The notes beneath the pieces were generated by a model. That model searched no databases and was not told where the DNA came from. It was given only the letters and a program-made list of their open reading frames with translations. A DNA stretch of 64,000 bases from Haloarchaeobius amylolyticus (lineage in GTDB: Archaea > Halobacteriota > Halobacteria > Halobacteriales > Natrialbaceae): the NCBI RefSeq assembly GCF_026616195.1, contig NZ_JANHDH010000001.1, forward strand, positions 930,001 through 994,000. The letters run 5' to 3'. A program made the translations under genes and the position numbers. This document shows, piece after piece, positions 17,145 through 25,000 of the stretch (positions within the stretch are counted from its first letter, which is position 1; every line of letters starts with the position of its first letter).

Positions 17145-17342
17145 ATGACAGAGCTATCAGAGGATGGGGGAGGCATCGTCTCCGAGTTCGATCTCAACTG
17201 TGCGACCTGCGGCGGGTCCCTGACACGGTCGCAGGTACCGGCCGAGACGGTGGGCGTGGAGTCCGCCGGGCCACTCGTCGTCGCGGAGTGCGCGAACTGC
17301 GGGAGCCGGTACTTCCCGCGGAACACGCTGGACGCGCTGTAG
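17145..17342 (+). CDS. 65-residue protein with two CxxC motifs (zinc ribbon-like)
   Basis: Two pairs of Cys, CATC (about 20-23) and CANC (about 49-52), are spaced as in a one-finger zinc ribbon, with an acidic N-terminal tail (MTELSEDGGGIVSEFDL). A TATA-like ttttaag at 17096-17102 lies 43 bp upstream. The gene follows the YcaO gene by 80 bp and could be cotranscribed or independent. It may be a plain metal-binding adaptor, as is common in haloarchaea. A role as a substrate of the YcaO enzyme is possible only by position. The stop is 15 bp from the convergent DUF63 gene. Confidence 0.8.
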   Translation: MTELSEDGGGIVSEFDLNCATCGGSLTRSQVPAETVGVESAGPLVVAECANCGSRYFPRNTLDAL

Positions 17343-17357
17343 AACGGGGAGAGAAGG

Positions 17358-18518
17358 TCAGACGTAGAGCGTCGCCCGGAGCATGTCACGGGTCCCGGGC
17401 CCGAGACCGACGGCGACGATCGCCACGAGCAACATCACGGTGAAGCGCGGACTGTCCTCGAACACCACCTCGTCGAAGACGTAGATGACGAAGGTCGCGG
17501 CGACCAGTTTCACGATGAGGAACGGGAACGCGTCGAGGTACGCCGGCAGGACGCCACCCGAGACGTCGACGATGAAGCGGTTGACCGGGTGCTTGCCCGT
17601 CAGGTTCGCGCGGCCGGTCAGGTAGGTCATCCAGTCGAGGCCGACCACGTTCGCCACGCCGTCGATGGAGTGCGCCCAGAGGATGACCAGACCCATCAGG
17701 CCGGTCCCGCGGTTGATGGCGGGCTTGACGTTCTCGATGAGGTACCAGACGCCGGCGGTACAGATGGTCGCGCCGACCAGCACCGCCACGAGCACCTGCG
17801 GGTAGAAGTAGACGAACTCCTTGGTCGCAGAGGCCCAGCCGAGATAGCCCAGCGTCACCACCAGTATCGCGCTCGCGATGGCGAACAGCGGGTACTCGTA
17901 GGACTGGCTGATGACGTGCCGGGAGAGGTAGACCGCCGCCACGAGCGCGCCGAGGGCGACGAAGAAGACGGTGAAGTAGATGATGGGACTGATGAGGAAC
18001 GCGTTCAGCGGGTAGTCGATGAGGACGCCGGTCGCCTCGGCCGGCGGGACCCCACTGGCGAGTTGCTCGGCGCGGACCTCGGCCGCGCGGTTGTTCACGT
18101 CCTCGACGACGCGGAGCGCCCCGCCGAAGAACATGAACGGGAAGAGGCCGTAGAACATCGCCCGGTAGCGCTCGACGCGAAGTTGTTTGAGGAGCAGCGC
18201 GACGCCGACCAGCATCACCAGCAGGATGACGGCGTAGCCGATCTCGGAGACGACGGTGTAGCCCGGCTCCGCGACCGGCCCCATCCCTGCCGGCACGTTG
18301 GTACAGCTCTGGGGCTGTATCTGCTCGCCGTTGGCCCACGCCGCACAGCTCCAGCCCTTCGCGTCGGCGTAGACGGGCCCCCAGAAGTAGTGCCAGACGA
18401 AGTTGGCGTACACCGTCCTCGTGAACAGTACCGACCCGAGCCCGAACACCAGCGCGAGCAGTGCGACCCCGGCTGCCCACGCGCGCCCGATGCCGATACG
18501 CTCTATCAGGTCACTCAT
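17358..18518 (-). CDS. DUF63-family membrane protein
   Basis: The 386-residue protein has about ten hydrophobic helices. It matches the archaeal DUF63 family by overall pattern: HYFWGPVYADA near residue 45, a conserved GGALRVVEDVN motif in the middle, and the late LWAHSIDGVANVVGLDW and EHP-like HPVNRFI segments. Function is unknown; conserved His and Asp within membrane helices suggest a membrane enzyme or transporter. The start at 18518 (MSDLIERIG) is preferred over in-frame upstream starts, whose translation is Arg-rich shadow sequence. It converges with the small CxxC gene. An Lrp-type regulator lies 86 bp upstream in the same direction. Confidence 0.88.
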   Translation of the reverse strand: MSDLIERIGIGRAWAAGVALLALVFGLGSVLFTRTVYANFVWHYFWGPVYADAKGWSCAAWANGEQIQPQSCTNVPAGMGPVAEPGYTVVSEIGYAVILLVMLVGVALLLKQLRVERYRAMFYGLFPFMFFGGALRVVEDVNNRAAEVRAEQLASGVPPAEATGVLIDYPLNAFLISPIIYFTVFFVALGALVAAVYLSRHVISQSYEYPLFAIASAILVVTLGYLGWASATKEFVYFYPQVLVAVLVGATICTAGVWYLIENVKPAINRGTGLMGLVILWAHSIDGVANVVGLDWMTYLTGRANLTGKHPVNRFIVDVSGGVLPAYLDAFPFLIVKLVAATFVIYVFDEVVFEDSPRFTVMLLVAIVAVGLGPGTRDMLRATLYV

Positions 18519-18604
18519 ATGCCCACCGCGGGCGCGATTCGGCATTACCCTTCTGGTCTCGTGCGCCGCGAGGACGCCAGCGAAACCGGCCCAGGGCGGC
18601 CTGC

Positions 18605-19054
18605 TCAGACCGGCAGCTCCTCGGACTCGTGGGGCGTCCCGAGGATGACCATGGTCTGGGACCGCGCGAACCCGTCCATCTGGGCGATGCGGTCGAACAT
18701 CAGCTCCCGGAGGGCGTCGGCGTCGGCCGCGTAGACCCGGGCCATCACGTCCCACTCGCCCGTCGTGAGGTGGACCTCCTGGACCCCCTCGATGTCCTGC
18801 AGGCGCTGGAGCGTGTCCTTCTCCCGGCCCTGCTCGACGCGCAGGCCGATGATGGCCGAGATACCGTACCCGACGGCCTTCGGGTCCAGTTTGGCGTGGT
18901 AACCCTCGATGACGCCGGCCTCCTCCAGCCGCCCGACCCGGTCGTGGACGGTCGCGCTCGACATGTCGATGCGTCGGGCGATCTCGCTGAAGGTGGTCCG
19001 TGCGTTCTCCTGGAGGATGCGGAGGATGTGACGGTCCGTCTCGTCGAGTTCCAT
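18605..19054 (-). CDS. Lrp/AsnC family transcriptional regulator
   Basis: The 149-residue protein begins MELDETDRHILRILQENARTT. It has an N-terminal winged helix (FSEIARRIDMSSATVHDRVGRLEEAGVI, about 18-45) and a C-terminal RAM ligand-binding domain (about 65-140) with the usual HLTTGEWDVMARV core. These regulators form octamer-like assemblies and often sense amino acids. A TATA-like cttatga (19078-19085, minus strand) lies 27 bp upstream, so the start at 19054 is preferred to the ATG at 19081. The likely targets, itself or the adjacent DUF63 gene, are inference. Confidence 0.93.
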   Translation of the reverse strand: MELDETDRHILRILQENARTTFSEIARRIDMSSATVHDRVGRLEEAGVIEGYHAKLDPKAVGYGISAIIGLRVEQGREKDTLQRLQDIEGVQEVHLTTGEWDVMARVYAADADALRELMFDRIAQMDGFARSQTMVILGTPHESEELPV

Positions 19055-19161
19055 GCGCGTGGGGACACGCCCCAGGCTCATAAGGGACCGTACTTGCGGC
19101 GAATTCGCGTGACTGCTCTGGGCGGTGGCGCGTGCCGGCGAGGGTGCTGACCGCCGGCGAC

Positions 19162-19968
19162 CTACGACATCCGAATCTTCTCGACGTCCCGCGCCGCCGC
19201 CAGCACCTCGTCGTGTCGCGTCCCGTTCGACGCCACGAGGCCCTGGCTCTCGTGGGTCCAGCGCTCGCCCTCGAGGTCGGTCACGGTCCCGCCGGCCTGC
19301 CGAACCAGGTACACCCCGGCGACCGTATCCCAGGGGTTCGGGTCGACGTTCGTGATGGTCGCCTCCAGCGAGCCCGCGGCCACCATCCCGAGGACGGCCT
19401 GCGCGCAGCCGAAGCGGCGCATGTCGCCGAAGCGCTCGACGATGACCTCACAGGCCCGGGCGTACTCGTCCCGGCGGTCGAAGTCCCACCAGATGGTCGG
19501 GCAGATGACGAACCGGTCGGGGTCGTCGGCCTCGCTGACCGACAGCTCGGAACCGTTCAGCCGTGCCCCGTCAGGTCCCGCGGTGTAGCAGTCGGAAAGC
19601 GCCGGCATGACGTTCGCCGCGGCCACGGGCTCGCCGTCGACCACGGCCGCGACGCTGGTCGCCCACACCGGGATGTCCCGGACGTAGTTGTTCGTCCCGT
19701 CGATGGGGTCGATGACCCACGCCGGCCCAGACGCCGGGACCGCCTTCAGCTCGTCGTCCTCCTCGCCGACGATGGCATCGTCCGGGAACGCCTCCCTGAT
19801 CCGCTCGATGACGGCCCGCTGGGCGTCCCGGTCGGCCTGGGTCACCACGTCCGTCTTCTGGCCCTTCTCCTCGATGGCGATGCCGGTCCGGAAGCCCTCG
19901 GCCGCCACCGCGGCACCGGCTCGCGCGGCCGCCTCGGCCACGCGAACACGGTCTGCGTACTCGGTCAT
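19162..19968 (-). CDS. Inositol monophosphatase family protein
   Basis: The 268-residue Mg-dependent sugar/inositol phosphatase begins MTEYADRVRVAEAAARAGA. Metal-site motifs are VTQADRDAQRAVIERI, VGEEDDE, WVIDPIDGTNNYV (the family signature DPxDGT) and NPWDTVAGVYLVRQAGG (WDxAAG). All are intact. Members hydrolyse inositol phosphates, fructose-1,6-bisphosphate, or nucleotide phosphates such as PAP; the sequence does not discriminate. An AT-rich agtatttt on the minus strand near 19992-20000 is spaced for a leaderless start at 19968. It diverges from the small membrane protein at 20058. Confidence 0.94.
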   Translation of the reverse strand: MTEYADRVRVAEAAARAGAAVAAEGFRTGIAIEEKGQKTDVVTQADRDAQRAVIERIREAFPDDAIVGEEDDELKAVPASGPAWVIDPIDGTNNYVRDIPVWATSVAAVVDGEPVAAANVMPALSDCYTAGPDGARLNGSELSVSEADDPDRFVICPTIWWDFDRRDEYARACEVIVERFGDMRRFGCAQAVLGMVAAGSLEATITNVDPNPWDTVAGVYLVRQAGGTVTDLEGERWTHESQGLVASNGTRHDEVLAAARDVEKIRMS

Positions 19969-20057
19969 GCCCACACTCCGGGTACGCGGACGAAAATACT
20001 CTCCGGTTTCGTGTATCCGGAACGAAACTTTATCACCCCGAACACCGGGTAATAACC

Positions 20058-20264
20058 ATGGTCGAGGGCTACGCCGAGTTGTTCTTCCTGCTCTGTCTGG
20101 TCGGGCTCCTGACGGTCCTCTGGCGCCGCCTCCGGGAGATGAACCAGGGGGAGCCAGCCGACCCCGCAGTCGAGTACACCGACCAGGGCGGCATGGCCCC
20201 CGGCCCGGACGACGCCGACGGCGACGGCCGGACCACCCTCGCCGAGCGACTCCGCCGGGACTGA
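20058..20264 (+). CDS. 68-residue single-helix membrane protein
   Basis: One hydrophobic helix (YAELFFLLCLVGLLTVLW, about 5-22) is followed by an Arg-rich boundary and an acidic cytoplasmic tail with DDADGDGRTTLAERLRRD. The N-out, C-in orientation follows from the positive-inside rule. A clear TATA box, aactttatc (20025-20033), lies 27 bp before ATG 20058 and supports a real, leaderless gene. No family is recognised. It is followed after 56 bp by another one-helix protein, and the two may act together. Confidence 0.75.
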   Translation: MVEGYAELFFLLCLVGLLTVLWRRLREMNQGEPADPAVEYTDQGGMAPGPDDADGDGRTTLAERLRRD

Positions 20265-20320
20265 CCCCACCTGCCCGCGACAGAACAACGCTTTTGCTCC
20301 TCGCCCGGCCATCTCCGGGT

Positions 20321-20476
20321 ATGGTCGAACTCGTCCAGATCGGGCTCTTCGCCCTCGCCGTGGTCTTCATGCTCGCCCTCCGCTGGAAGTTCGGCGGGAC
20401 GACCGAGGACGGCCCCAGCCACTCCGAGAACAACCCGTTCGTCGGTGACGACGACGACGAGCAACGCGGGTTCTGA
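20321..20476 (+). CDS. 51-residue single-helix membrane protein
   Basis: The protein is MVELVQIGLFALAVVFMLAL followed by RWKFGG and a hydrophilic tail ending NPFVGDDDDEQRGF. Like the gene before it, it has one N-terminal helix and a short acidic tail. A TATA-like gcttttgct lies about 31 bp upstream. It is too short for many annotation pipelines, but start, composition and a following T-run (20494-20498) argue for expression. Function is unknown. Confidence 0.65.
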   Translation: MVELVQIGLFALAVVFMLALRWKFGGTTEDGPSHSENNPFVGDDDDEQRGF

Positions 20477-20486
20477 GGCCGTCGCT

Positions 20487-20500
20487 GTTCGGGTTTTTAC
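20487..20500 (+). terminator. T-run after the small membrane protein gene
   Basis: ttcgggtttttac follows the stop at 20476 by 17 bp. It is a candidate archaeal terminator separating this unit from the tRNA region on the other strand. Confidence 0.45.
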
Positions 20501-20517
20501 TATCAGAAGTTCGCGAG

Positions 20518-20715
20518 GGCAAGACGCTCCGTCTTGCCGCGCATGTCCTGCGGTCTCCCGCAGCCATGCGAGGGAAGGGATTTGAACCACCGTGCCAGCA
20601 CAGCTGTCACGGGCTTCCGATTCGCAGGGAATCGGAACCTCGGTCGCAGGAAACCTGCTCCCTGATTCAAACCCCTCCGTTCGCAGTCAGGCGCTCCCGT
20701 CCGGTCGCGCCAGAC
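20518..20715. other. Hairpin-tiled element joined to the 3' side of tRNA-Leu
   Basis: The whole 198-bp stretch is covered by adjoining inverted repeats. H1 20518-20538: 9-bp perfect stem, 3-nt loop. H2 20540-20570: 12 paired bases with a small internal bulge and 4-nt loop. H3 20590-20612: 9 pairs, one mismatch, 3-nt loop. H4 20615-20637: 9-bp perfect stem, loop GCAGG. H5 20646-20658: 5-bp perfect stem, loop AAA. H6 20686-20715: 8 pairs, one mismatch, 12-nt loop. In addition 20567-20588 can pair with 20664-20685 (17 Watson-Crick pairs, one G-U, four mismatches in 22), which would close H3-H5 as a three-armed cloverleaf. Arm loops are too short for a functional tRNA. No coding frame with haloarchaeal composition covers it. 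It could be a structured RNA or a recombination/attachment remnant. Confidence 0.6.
20565..20588. repeat. 24-bp direct copy of the tRNA-Leu 3' end
   Basis: This is identical to 20715-20738, exactly 150 bp away. It covers the discriminator base, the 3' acceptor strand, the 3' T-stem strand and most of the T-loop of the tRNA gene, plus two flanking bases. Duplicated tRNA 3' ends are the classical trace of integrase-mediated insertion (attL/attR), but no integrase gene is present here. Confidence 0.7.
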
Positions 20716-20738
20716 ATGCGAGGGAAGGGATTTGAACC
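20715..20738. repeat. Second copy of the 24-bp repeat, inside tRNA-Leu
   Basis: This is the copy that belongs to the intact tRNA gene; 22 of its 24 bases lie within the gene. See the copy at 20565-20588. Confidence 0.7.
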
Positions 20739-20800
20739 CTTGGACCTCTACAGGAGCGGATCTTGAGTCCGCCGCCGTTTCCAGGCTTGGCTACCCTCGC
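20717..20800 (-). tRNA. tRNA-Leu, anticodon CAA
   Basis: The 84-nt gene reads on the minus strand from GCGAGGG at 20800. The acceptor stem GCGAGGG pairs with CCCTCGC and is followed by discriminator A. The anticodon stem GCGGA/TCCGC holds the loop CTCAAGA with anticodon CAA. A long variable arm (CTCCTGTAGAGG) marks a class II tRNA, as expected for leucine. The T-arm AAGGG-TTCAAAT-CCCTT is perfect. CCA is not encoded. No intron is needed to close the anticodon stem. Confidence 0.96.
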
Positions 20801-20854
20801 ACGCACCCGTATCTGTGCTGTCGGGGCGTTAAAACGTTGCGAACCGACCCCCGA

Positions 20855-21388
20855 TTATCCGCCGAGGGGGAAGCGAGCCACGACGCAGTCGCCGGATTCG
20901 TCGGTGTCGACCACGGCCAGTTCGTCGACCACGACCGAGAGGGAGGGAGCGCGGTCGTTGAGGAACGTGACGACGGGGCCGAGTTGCGCGGGCGTGAGGT
21001 CGCCATGAACGAGGGTGACGTGGGGTTGCCACACCTCGGGACGGTAGTAGGTGTTGGGAGCCTCGGCCGCTCCGATGGCCACGTCGTAGACGGTCTGCTG
21101 GAGCAGTGAGAGGGCGTCGGTCCGGACGACCGGGCAGTGGACGACGGGTGATTCGCCCGGGAACACGCCGAGCCCGGCGGTCTGGACGACGAAGGGCTCG
21201 AATCCATCGGCGACAGAGGCGAGGTTCTGGTCGAGGTCGTCGCCGTAGCTCGCGGCGCCGTGGTAGGAGACGTGCGGGGGGACGGGCGCACATTTGGCGA
21301 CCCCGAAGCGGTCGTGGAGATCGCGCCAGAGACGCTGGACCTCCTCGGCGTGCTCCCCCGAGAGCGTGGTGACGATGGCGTGGGTCAT
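20855..21388 (-). CDS. 2'-5' RNA ligase family protein (2H phosphoesterase)
   Basis: The 177-residue protein has the two H-x-T/S motifs of the 2H fold, PPHVSYHG (about 37-44) and QPHVTLVHG (about 120-128), which form the active site for cleaving or joining 2'-5' and cyclic phosphodiesters. Start 21388 (MTHAIVTTLSGEH) is supported by a TATA-like gatatctc (21412-21419, minus strand) 27 bp upstream. A longer frame to 21598 is rejected. It lies next to the tRNA-Leu gene, and 2H enzymes can act on tRNA ends, but adjacency alone does not prove such a role. The substrate is unknown. Confidence 0.9.
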   Translation of the reverse strand: MTHAIVTTLSGEHAEEVQRLWRDLHDRFGVAKCAPVPPHVSYHGAASYGDDLDQNLASVADGFEPFVVQTAGLGVFPGESPVVHCPVVRTDALSLLQQTVYDVAIGAAEAPNTYYRPEVWQPHVTLVHGDLTPAQLGPVVTFLNDRAPSLSVVVDELAVVDTDESGDCVVARFPLGG

Positions 21389-21503
21389 GTCGCTGCAGAC
21401 GCCGCCAGCCGAGATATCTGGCTCGTGAGACGTGCAGGCAGGATTCACGGCCGGGTCGGGGCAGCGATGGATTGACCAGCCTGCCGGCCGAACCGGATGG
21501 CAG

Positions 21504-21998
21504 ATGGACGACCACACGACCGACGCGACGGTCGCGCCCCCGGACCGGGGCACCCCGACGGGCTGGCTTCCGGACGAGGGTCGCTGGGAGCACGACACGC
21601 TCCGGCGCGCCCTGGTCCACGGGGTGCGCCTCTACAACGCCGGCGCGTTCCACGAGTCCCACGACTGCTTCGAGGACGAGTGGTACAACTACGGGCGCGG
21701 GAACGCCGAGAGCATGTTCCTCCACGGGATGGTGCAGGTCGCCGCCGGCGCGTACAAGCACTACGACTTCGAGGACGACGACGGCATGCGCTCGCTGTTT
21801 CGCACTGCCCTCCAGTACTTCCACGGCCTGCCCGGCGACTACTACGGCGTGGACCTGCGGGAGATCCGGACCGTCCTCACGAACGCCCTGCAGGACCCGT
21901 CGGAACTCGACGGCTGGAAGATCCGCCTCGACGGGGCGCGTCCCGAGGCGACCGAGGCGGATTACGAGTACGCCAAGTTGACCGAACACGGGCCGTGA
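21504..21998 (+). CDS. DUF309-family protein
   Basis: The 164-residue helical protein carries the DUF309 signature [16 protein letters not shown] (about 50-65; the general form is xxxHExxExxW), followed by [15 protein letters not shown]. The His and Glu residues in the first helix pair suggest a metal site, but no function is established for the family. The first 25 residues are hydrophilic and variable. ATG 21504 is preferred to the upstream ATG at 21432 because the extra residues look non-haloarchaeal ([18 protein letters not shown]). It ends 24 bp before the convergent G8-domain gene. Confidence 0.87.
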   Translation: MDDHTTDATVAPPDRGTPTGWLPDEGRWEHDTLRRALVHGVRLYNAGAFHESHDCFEDEWYNYGRGNAESMFLHGMVQVAAGAYKHYDFEDDDGMRSLFRTALQYFHGLPGDYYGVDLREIRTVLTNALQDPSELDGWKIRLDGARPEATEADYEYAKLTEHGP

Positions 21999-22022
21999 GC
22001 CCGGCGCAGCCGCTTCCGTTCC

Positions 22023-25000
22023 CTACTCGCCGTAGCCGATAGGTGTCCGGCCCGTACTCGTCACGAGCAGTTTGTCCAGCTGTGCGCCGTCCTCGCGGAA
22101 GCCCACGGTGAAGGTGTGGCTGCCTTCCGAGAGCGAGAACCTGCGGTGGTCGGACCAGTCGTCGGTCTCCGGCTCGGGGACGCGCTCCCAGTCGTAGTCG
22201 CGGTCGCCGCCGATGCCGCCCCAGCGGATCCAGTCGCCGTCGTCCATGCGGACCCAGAAGGAGTCGTCGTCGTCGCTGGGGCGGTGGGCCCGGGCGTAGA
22301 CCTCGTACTCGCCCCCCTGCACCTCGAACTCGTATGTGAGGAGGCCCTCGCTGGGCGGTTCGTGGCTGCTGTCGACGCCACCGGCCACGACGTAGCTGTC
22401 GCCGGAGGCGTTCGGGTCGGGCTTCGTCTCGAAGGGCGCCCGGACCGTCGTGTCCTCGGCCTCGAACCAGACCTCCCGGGGCGGGTCCGGTGGTGGCGAG
22501 GCGAGGGCACCGCCGGAGATGCGCTCGTCGTCGACCGCGTCGTCGGGCATCGGGCGGCCCTTCACGGCGATGCCGTACTGGTCGTAGAGCTGCCGGTTCG
22601 TCTTCCCGACGAGGTTGTTGGCGTCGGTCCCGGCCAGCTCCTTCAGGTCCTCGGCCCCGAGTTGCTTCACCGTCTTCTGGTCCGGTATCGGGACGTGCCC
22701 GGGGCGCTGTTGCTCGTAGTACACCGGCCGCCCGTCCACGACGACGCCGCCGTCGTCGTCGAACACCTCGTCGGCGCTGCGGTCCTCGGGTTCGTCCAGA
22801 CCGAGGTTCAGGTGGCCCTCGCCACCACGCTCGAAGGTGCAGTTCTCCAGTTTGATGCGCCGGGAGGGGTGCGGATGGCCGTCCTCGACGCTGACGTTCA
22901 CGTCGTTGGCGAACCGGCTGTCGCGGTAGATCGTGATACCCCGGGGCAGGGGCTTCGCGCCCACCTTCCAGCCCTCCACGTCGAGGCCCTCGAAGACCAC
23001 GTGGAATGGATATGGCGTGTTGCGGTTGATGCCGACGCTGTCGAGGGATTCGGGGTGCTTCTCCGCCTGCTCGTCGTCGACGACGCGTTTCGTCGCCTCG
23101 CGGCCGCGGCCCCAGACCAGCCGGGCGTCCTCGACCCGCAGGTTGTGGCTGTACCTGATGGAGAGGCCGTTGTTGCCGCCCTCGGCGTTCCCGTGGTCGG
23201 GCGCGGCGACGCGGCCCCACGACCGGACGAGGGGCCCGACGTTGAACGCGGTGAAGCCCTCGACGACGCTGTAGTCCTCGAAGCGCTGGTGGTCCCAGCC
23301 GAACTGGTGCCGGGAGATGTCGAGGCCGCCGCCGGAGGCGAACGTCGTGTTGTTCCGGAACGATTCGATGGGGACGTACGCCGAGGAGACCTTGCCGTCG
23401 TAGACGTGGTCGGACTCCACGAGGTGGGGCATGCGCTCCTCGTCGACGTGGTCCAGTGGGAAGTTCGCGACCGTCCCGCGCCGGTCGTGGATCTCCTCGC
23501 CGGGGCGGAGTTCGCGGTCGATGAGGGGTCGGTTCCAGAAGACGAAGCCGTGGTGACGGTGGCCGGCCGCGACGTTGTCCTCGATGGTCAGGGCGGGCCC
23601 CTGGAACCAGAAGCCGTGGCCGCCGTGACCGAAGTCGTCCACGTCGCCCGGGTCGTCGTCGCCCATGTCGAAGTCGCGGGAGTCCGGCAGGTCGCCGCTG
23701 CCCTCGGAACGCAGGGCGAAGTTCCGTTCGAACGACCCACGCTCGTTCCCGGCCTCGGCGACGAACCCCGCCCCGAACACGTCGTAGGTGACCGAGTCCG
23801 TGACCTCGGCGTAGCTGTGGTGGTTGACGACGCCCCAGCCGGGACTGCCCCGGACCGCGACGCCCCTGACGGTGTGCGGTTCCGCGGTGTCGATGCCGGT
23901 CTTGTGGAAGTGCAGGGCGTACCGGGCCCGGGGGTTCGGCTCGACGTCCTCCGGCGGTTCCCCGTGGATGGGGTTCGTGAAGGCGTAGGACTTGTCGGTC
24001 CGGCCGAGCCCGTACAGCCCGGCGTAGTGGACCGCCACCCGCCGGGACATGAACATCGTGTGCCCGCGCCGGGGAATCGCCTCGTTCTCTGAGACGAACC
24101 GGACGTTCCGGTCGAGGTTCTGGACGTACGCCGAGAGGTCGTCCTTCGGCGGGCTGTGGTCGTGTCTCAGGGCACGGTCGAGTTCGACCCTCGAGCCCGA
24201 CACGCCGGTCACGAACACCTCCTCGTCCTCGTTCGCCATCGGGTCCATCCCGGCGACGACGAGCCGGTCGCCCTCGTCCCAGTTCGTCGGCGCCTCGGGC
24301 AGTTCGAGCGTTTCGTCACCGGGCGTCGGGGCGCTCGCCAGGTCGGACCACGTCGTCTTCTCGGCGCCGTGGACCCGGACCTCGCCCAGTGCGAGCAGGC
24401 CGGTGCTCAGGCGCTCCGGGTCCCAGTCCTCGTCGATGGGTCCGAGGTCGACGAAGGTGACGCGGGCCTCCGAGTCGCGGGCGATGGGGCGGGACTCGCG
24501 ACCGAGTTGCAGGACGCTGTCGGGCATCGTGACCAGCGTCTCGGTGCGGAGGTGGCTGTCCTTCTCTGGGTGGACCGCCAGCGCGCCGTCCACCCGCAGG
24601 GTCTTCATCCGGGCGGTCGAGCCCCCCGCGAGCGTGACGGTCACGTCGGTCGGAATCTGCGCCCGGGCGAAGTCGTCCGGGACCGACCCGCCCCAGGTCG
24701 CCGGGTCGTGCCACGCGCCGTCCCGCGTCGCCCGGTGCGTGACCTGCTCCTCGGTGACCAGCGCCTCGATGTCGCTGTGGTCGTGGTGCTCCGGTGGACT
24801 CGCCCCGGCGGCCGGTGGCGGGACCTCGACGCTGCCGGCCACGACGGCCCCGATACCGGGGACACCGAACTTGCCCAGTGCGGCCCCGGCGGTGCCCGCG
24901 CCCAGCGTGGCGAGCAACAGTCGTCGGGTCGGTGCGAGGTCGCTCGCGGCCTCCCCCACGGCCGCGGCGCGGTCGGCGATTTCCCCACCGACGCCGTCCC

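Noticed and set aside
20567..20685. Second tRNA gene on the minus strand ending in the same acceptor sequence
   Set aside because: T-stem does not pair, no 7-nt anticodon loop exists, and arm loops have 3, 5 and 3 nt.
20566..20766. 66-codon frame beginning MRGKGFEP across the tRNA region
   Set aside because: This is translation of tRNA-Leu antisense sequence and its duplicate; such peptides are a known annotation artefact.
22116..24092. 658-codon plus-strand frame inside the G8 gene
   Set aside because: Mirror of the G8 gene, Val/Leu/Asp-rich without domains; typical of frame -1 shadows in GC-rich DNA.
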